Of a DNA stretch of 64,000 nucleotides, positions 60,024 through 64,000 are shown one piece after another; position 1 is the first letter of the stretch, and every line of letters starts with the position of its first letter. The stretch spans positions 1 to 64,000 of the forward strand of contig SCMQ01000010.1 in the NCBI GenBank assembly GCA_005503335.1, written 5' to 3'. The DNA is from Comamonadaceae bacterium 2FH. Its GTDB lineage: Bacteria > Pseudomonadota > Gammaproteobacteria > Burkholderiales > Burkholderiaceae_C. The position numbers were made by a program, and so were the translations under genes. A model generated the notes under the pieces. That model searched no databases. It was not told the origin of the DNA and saw nothing but the letters and a program-made list of their open reading frames with translations.

Positions 60024-60922
60024 TGGCGGGATGGGCGCCCGGCGGCGCATTCGGCCCCGTGCGGTTCGAGGCGCTGGGGCCGCTGGTTCCGGGCTTGGCC
60101 CGGGACGACACGCCCGAGGCGCACGATCCGGAGGAGGAGGGCGGCGGCACGAGGCTGCGCGCCATCTTCATCTCGGACCTGCACCTGGGCACGCCGGGCT
60201 GCCAGGCCGAAGCCCTGCTGGACTTCCTGAAGACCCACCCGAGCGACACGCTGTACCTGGTCGGCGACATCGTCGACGGCTGGCAGCTGCGCCGCAAGTG
60301 GTACTGGCCGCAGTCGCACAACGACGTGGTGCAGAAGCTGCTGCGCCGCGCGCGCAAGGGCTGCCGCGTGGTCTTCGTGCCCGGCAACCACGACGAGTTT
60401 GCGCGCGGCTTCATCGGCCATTCCTTCGGCGGCATCGAAGTGGTGGAGGAGGCCGTGCACACCACGGCCCAGGGCCGGCGCCTGTGGGTCGTGCACGGCG
60501 ACTACTTCGACGGCGTGATCCAGTGCGCCAAGTGGCTGGCCTACCTGGGCGACAACCTCTACGAGCTCACGCTCAAGCTGAACCGGCACCTCAACACCCT
60601 GCGCGCCCGCCTGGGCCTGCCCTACTGGTCGCTCTCGGCCTACCTCAAGCACAAGGTCAAGAAGGCCCTGAACTACGTGACGGACTTCGAGGTCGCCGTG
60701 GCCGCCGAGGCGCGGCGGCGCGGCCACCATGGCGTGGTCTGCGGCCACATCCACCGCGCCGAGATGCGCGAGATCCAGGGCACGCTCTACTGCAACGACG
60801 GCGACTGGGTGGAAAGCCGCAGCGCCCTGGTCGAGCACCACGACGGCCGGCTCGAACTGCTGCACTGGTCGGCGCGGCCGCGCCAGCGCGCCGTGCGAGA
60901 AGAAAAGATGGAGCACGCATGA
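60020..60922 (+). CDS. plcP: PlcP-type metallophosphoesterase (phospholipase C)
   Basis: A 300-residue calcineurin-like phosphoesterase. The metal-site motifs are AIFISDLHLGTPGC (Asp53, His55), LVGDIVDGW (Asp83), VPGNHDEF (Asn123, His124), VVHGDYFD and VCGHIHRAEMR. It is usually annotated as an LpxH-like UDP-2,3-diacylglucosamine diphosphatase, but the tract KWYWPQSHNDVVQKLLR and the gene order with a glycosyltransferase match PlcP, which splits phospholipid headgroups to give diacylglycerol under phosphate limitation. The first 45 residues are a proline/acid-rich extension. Overlaps with olsB and agt genes by ATGA. Confidence 0.8.
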   Translation: MMAGWAPGGAFGPVRFEALGPLVPGLARDDTPEAHDPEEEGGGTRLRAIFISDLHLGTPGCQAEALLDFLKTHPSDTLYLVGDIVDGWQLRRKWYWPQSHNDVVQKLLRRARKGCRVVFVPGNHDEFARGFIGHSFGGIEVVEEAVHTTAQGRRLWVVHGDYFDGVIQCAKWLAYLGDNLYELTLKLNRHLNTLRARLGLPYWSLSAYLKHKVKKALNYVTDFEVAVAAEARRRGHHGVVCGHIHRAEMREIQGTLYCNDGDWVESRSALVEHHDGRLELLHWSARPRQRAVREEKMEHA

Positions 60923-61971
60923 AGCTGGCCCTGGTCACCGACGCCTGGCTGCCCCAGGTCAACGGCGTGGTCACCACGCTGCTGGAGCTGGTGCGCGAGC
61001 TCGAGCAGTCGGGCCACGAGGTCGAGGTCATTCATCCGGGCCAGTTCCGCACGCGGCCCTGCCCCGGCTACGCGGGCATCGACCTGGCCGTGCGGCCTGC
61101 GCGCGAGCTGGCCCGCCGGCTCGACGCATTCCGGCCCGATGCCATCCACCTGGCCACCGAAGGCCCGCTGGGCTGGGCCGGGCGCGGCTACTGCCTCAAG
61201 CGCGGTCTCGCGTTCACCACGGCCTTCCACACCAAGTTCCCGGAGTTCCTGAACGCCAGGCTGGGCCTGCCGGTGTCCTGGGGCTACGCGCTGTTCAGGC
61301 ATTTTCACCGGCCTTCGGCCGGCGTGATGGTGCCCACCGAGGGTGTGCTGCACATGCTGGCGCAGCGCGGCTTCGACCGCCTGCGTGCCTGGACGCATGG
61401 CGTCGATACCCAGCTGTTCGCCCACGCGCCCGAGCCCCGCCCGCATCCGCCCCTGGGCGAGCTGGAGCGGCCGGTGTCGCTGTTCGTGGGCCGCCTGTCG
61501 CACGAGAAGCGCGTCGAGGAGTTCCTGGAGCTTGACCTGCCGGGCACCAAGCTGGTCTGCGGCGTGGGGCCGCTGGAGGCCAGGCTCAAGGCCCGCTACC
61601 CCGAAGTCCGCTGGCTGGGCGTGCTGGCACGCGAGGAGCTGGCCCGGGTCTACGCCGCGGCCGACGTGTTCGTCTTCCCCAGCCGCGCCGAGACTTTCGG
61701 CCTGGTCATGCTCGAAGCCATGGCCTGCGGCACGCCGGTGGCGGCCTACCCGGTCAACGGCCCGCTCGAGGTGCTGGGCGGGGCCGGGGAGCAGGCGCGC
61801 GGCGGCGTGCTGGACGAGGACCTGCGCCGGGCCTTCGATGCGGCCCTGACCCGCTCGCGCCACGAGGCCCGTGAGCGCGCGCTCGAGTTCAGCTGGCAGC
61901 ACGCGGCGCAGCGCTTTGCCGACCATCTGGTGCCGGCGCGGCAGCCCACCGGCGTCAACCCCGAAAGATGA
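60919..61971 (+). CDS. agt: GT4 glycosyltransferase (Agt-like glycolipid synthase)
   Basis: A 350-residue GT-B fold glycosyltransferase. The acceptor domain opens LALVTDAWLPQVNGVVTTL; the donor domain shows SLFVGRLSHEKRVEEFLE, and FVFPSRAETFGLVMLEAMACG carries the E-x7-E motif of retaining GT4 enzymes. Agt enzymes downstream of plcP put a sugar (glucose, galactose or glucuronic acid) onto diacylglycerol, forming phosphorus-free glycolipids. The ATGA overlap with plcP supports a diacylglycerol hand-off. Sugar specificity is unknown. Confidence 0.8.
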   Translation: MKLALVTDAWLPQVNGVVTTLLELVRELEQSGHEVEVIHPGQFRTRPCPGYAGIDLAVRPARELARRLDAFRPDAIHLATEGPLGWAGRGYCLKRGLAFTTAFHTKFPEFLNARLGLPVSWGYALFRHFHRPSAGVMVPTEGVLHMLAQRGFDRLRAWTHGVDTQLFAHAPEPRPHPPLGELERPVSLFVGRLSHEKRVEEFLELDLPGTKLVCGVGPLEARLKARYPEVRWLGVLAREELARVYAAADVFVFPSRAETFGLVMLEAMACGTPVAAYPVNGPLEVLGGAGEQARGGVLDEDLRRAFDAALTRSRHEARERALEFSWQHAAQRFADHLVPARQPTGVNPER

Positions 61972-61976
61972 CAAAA

Positions 61977-61994
61977 CTGTCACATCACTGTCAT
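61977..61994 (+). promoter_or_regulatory. Pho box upstream of ppk1
   Basis: CTGTCAC-ATCA-CTGTCAT matches the PhoB consensus in both half-sites, including the variable last base. A TAAATA at 62003-62008 lies about 9 bp downstream and could be the -10. Confidence 0.88.
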
Positions 61995-62010
61995 TGCGGC
62001 CATAAATAAT

Positions 62011-62028
62011 CCGTCATGATTTCGTCAT
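62011..62028 (+). promoter_or_regulatory. Second Pho box upstream of ppk1
   Basis: CCGTCAT-GATT-TCGTCAT is another pair of seven-base repeats with the same phasing, 34 bp (about three helical turns) after the first box and 15 bp before the ppk1 start. Confidence 0.6.
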
Positions 62029-62043
62029 GGACAAGGCTGAGCG

Positions 62044-64000
62044 ATGACTTCGACCCCACCTGAGCTGCCGGGGCTGACACGCACGGGTGTGCAACTGCTG
62101 GACCGGGACCAGAGCATCCTGGCCTTCAATGAGCGCGTGCTGGACTGGGCGCGCCGGCCCGAGGTCCCGCTGCTGGAGCGGCTGCGTTTCCTGTGCATCG
62201 TCTCGTCCAACCTGGACGAGTTCTGCGAGGTGCGCGCCGCGCCGCACCTGAGCGCCTTCCAGAACGGCGAGCACAAGGGTCTCTATACCGTGGAGAGCTT
62301 CGAGGCCATCACGGTCGCGGTGCGCGACTTGGTGGCGCGGCAGTACGCGCTCTACAACGAGCAGCTGCTGCCCGCCTTCGAGCGCGAGGGCATGCGCATC
62401 GTGCCGCACGGCGAGCGCGACCCCCTGCAGCGCCGCTGGGTGCGGGCCCATTTCGAGCGCGAGGTGCGTCCCCTGCTGGTGCCGGTCGCGCTGGACCCGG
62501 CCCATCCCTTCCCGCAGGTGGCCAACAAGTCGCTCAACTTCATCGTGCGCCTGGGCGGCAAGGATGCCTTCGGGCGCGCCAACGACATCGCCATCGTCAA
62601 GGTGCCGCGCGTGCTGCCGCGCCTGATCCGCATGCCCGAGCGGGTCTCGGGCGGCCAGGCGCTGTTCGTCTCGCTGTCCAGCATGATCCGCGCCCACCTG
62701 GACGAGCTGTTCCCGGGGCGCGTGGTCGACCAGTTTTCCCAGTTCCGCGTCACGCGGCATTCCGACCTCTGGGTCGACGAGGACGACGTGGCCAACCTGC
62801 GCACTGCGCTGCGCCAGGGCCTGCAGCAGCGCCATTATGGCCAGGCCGTGCGTCTAGAGGTCTCGGCGGGTTGCTCCGAGTACCTGTCGAACTTCCTGCT
62901 CGAGCAGTTCAAGCTGCCGGCCCAGGCGCTGTTCAGGGTGCCGGGGCCGGTGAACCTGGTGCGGCTGACCCAGCTGATCGACCTGGTCGACGCGCCGCAG
63001 CTGCTGTTCGCGCCCTACAAGGCCAGCTACCCCGTCGCATTGCCGCCGGGCGCTTCGGTGTTCGCGCGCCTGAGCGAAGGCGACGTGCTGATCCACCAGC
63101 CCTTCGAGAGCTTCGATGGCGTGCTGGCTTTCCTGCGCGAGGCGGTGCTGGACCCGGACGTGCTGGCGATCAAGCAGACCATCTACCGCACCGGCAACGA
63201 CTCCGAGATGCTGGCGCTGCTGCGCGAGGCCGTGAGCTGCGGCAAGGAAGTCACGGCGGTGGTGGAGCTCAAGGCGCGCTTCGACGAGGAGGCCAACATC
63301 AACTGGGCCGAGATGCTCGAGTCGATCGGCGCCCAGGTGGTCTATGGCGTGGTGGGGCTCAAGACCCATGCCAAGATGCTGCTGGTCACGCGGCGCGAGG
63401 GCCGGCGCCTCAGGCGCTACGGCCACCTGTCGACGGGCAACTACAACCCGCGCACGGCCAGGCTCTACACCGACCTGAGCTACCTCACGGCCGACCCGGA
63501 GCTGACGGCCGACATGGACCAGCTGTTCGTGCACCTGGCCAGCCAGAGCCGGCTGCCGCGCATGCACAAGCTGCTGCTGGCGCCTTTCCAGTTGCACCGG
63601 CAGACGATAGAGCGCATAGCGGCGCTGGGCCAGGCCGCGGCGCAGGGTCGGTCCACGCGCATCGTGGCCAAGATGAACGCGCTGACCGACCAGGCGCTGA
63701 TCGAGGCGCTGATCCAGGCCGGCCAACAGGGCACGCGCATCGACCTGATCGTGCGCGGCGCCTGCATGCTGCCCGCCGGCCTGCCGGGCCTGACCGACAA
63801 CGTCCGCGTGCGCTCGGTGATCGGCCGTTTCCTCGAGCACTCGCGCGTGTTCTACTTCCGCTGCGACGAAGAGGAAAGCCTGTACCTCTCGAGCGCCGAC
63901 TGGATGAACCGCAACATGCTGCGCCGCATCGAGCTGGCCTGGCCGGTCACCGACCCGCAGCTGCGCCAGCGCATCATCGACGAATGCCTGGTGGCCTACC
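62044..64000 (+). CDS. ppk1: Polyphosphate kinase 1 (partial, runs off the right edge)
   Basis: The first 652 codons of PPK1, which polymerises phosphate from ATP. The N-domain begins LLDRDQSILAFNERVL with RLRFLCIVSSNLDEF, and the phospholipase-D-like catalytic domains follow: the phosphorylated His is His442 in GLKTHAKMLL (E. coli His435), and the second is His599 in LEHSRVFYF (E. coli His592). E. coli PPK1 is 688 residues, so only about 35-50 residues are missing. The start at 62044 follows two Pho boxes. The right-hand neighbour is unseen; ppx, pst or phoBR are typical. Confidence 0.97.
   Translation, partial: MTSTPPELPGLTRTGVQLLDRDQSILAFNERVLDWARRPEVPLLERLRFLCIVSSNLDEFCEVRAAPHLSAFQNGEHKGLYTVESFEAITVAVRDLVARQYALYNEQLLPAFEREGMRIVPHGERDPLQRRWVRAHFEREVRPLLVPVALDPAHPFPQVANKSLNFIVRLGGKDAFGRANDIAIVKVPRVLPRLIRMPERVSGGQALFVSLSSMIRAHLDELFPGRVVDQFSQFRVTRHSDLWVDEDDVANLRTALRQGLQQRHYGQAVRLEVSAGCSEYLSNFLLEQFKLPAQALFRVPGPVNLVRLTQLIDLVDAPQLLFAPYKASYPVALPPGASVFARLSEGDVLIHQPFESFDGVLAFLREAVLDPDVLAIKQTIYRTGNDSEMLALLREAVSCGKEVTAVVELKARFDEEANINWAEMLESIGAQVVYGVVGLKTHAKMLLVTRREGRRLRRYGHLSTGNYNPRTARLYTDLSYLTADPELTADMDQLFVHLASQSRLPRMHKLLLAPFQLHRQTIERIAALGQAAAQGRSTRIVAKMNALTDQALIEALIQAGQQGTRIDLIVRGACMLPAGLPGLTDNVRVRSVIGRFLEHSRVFYFRCDEEESLYLSSADWMNRNMLRRIELAWPVTDPQLRQRIIDECLVAY

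Noticed and set aside
60020-60922. Calling the phosphoesterase lpxH
   Set aside because: Neighbour genes and upstream Pho box fit PlcP better, though enzyme proof is missing.

Overview
The window looks like a chromosomal segment of a high-G+C betaproteobacterium of the order Burkholderiales, most likely family Comamonadaceae (Acidovorax/Alicycliphilus-like). This rests on recognisable protein families (OmpR, PhaR, a RelA without a working HD site, RNase R, BamA), on PHB-metabolism genes (3-hydroxybutyrate dehydrogenase, PhaR), on strong GC bias at third codon positions, and on the order rpsB-tsf-pyrH-frr-uppS-cdsA-dxr-rseP-bamA-skp-lpxD-fabZ-lpxA-lpxB-rnhB. No database search was possible, so species is not assigned.

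Layout. 0-6 kb: OmpR, a small exported protein and a SIMPL-domain protein, 3-hydroxybutyrate dehydrogenase facing an alpha/beta hydrolase, and relA. 6.0-9.1 kb: tRNA-Val followed by a decayed transposase fragment, phaR, rimO, and two identical tRNA-Leu(CAG) genes, each with its own promoter and terminator. 9.1-16.3 kb: rnr, an SDR, the NAD(P)HX repair enzyme Nnr, an FAD amine/amino-acid oxidoreductase and an amidase. 16.3-31.6 kb: the long translation / isoprenoid / outer-membrane-assembly / lipid A cluster, read in one direction with many overlapping stops and starts. 31.6-43.7 kb: carA, carB, greA, a DUF4149 membrane protein, a glycosyltransferase, yhbY facing rlmE, ftsH, folP, glmM.

From 43.7 kb the content becomes more accessory. 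43.7-51.6 kb is a sugar-catabolism locus. A seven-gene overlapping minus-strand operon (FucU-like mutarotase, GntR regulator, DapA-like aldolase, TRAP transporter DctP-DctQ-DctM, ribokinase-like kinase) faces an aldo/keto reductase and a fuconolactonase-like amidohydrolase. The set fits non-phosphorylating oxidation of L-fucose or a related sugar, with the acid dehydratase missing from the window. 51.6-54.4 kb holds a LysR/GST divergent pair and a 3-hydroxyisobutyrate-dehydrogenase-family gene. 54.5-57.1 kb is an unusual ars operon: arsR, arsI (C-As lyase), thioredoxin-type arsC, aquaporin, glutaredoxin-type arsC, with no arsB/acr3 pump.

57.1 kb to the right edge reads as a phosphate-starvation island. 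A Pho-box-like site precedes phoX, which is followed by an OlsB-like N-acyltransferase, a PlcP-type metallophosphoesterase and an Agt-type glycosyltransferase, the last three joined by ATGA overlaps. Two further Pho boxes, one matching the consensus in both half-sites, precede ppk1, which runs off the window. Together these genes could scavenge phosphate, replace phospholipids with phosphorus-free glycolipid and ornithine lipid, and manage polyphosphate. This is the most interesting system in the window. No stretch longer than about 300 bases lacks an identifiable feature.
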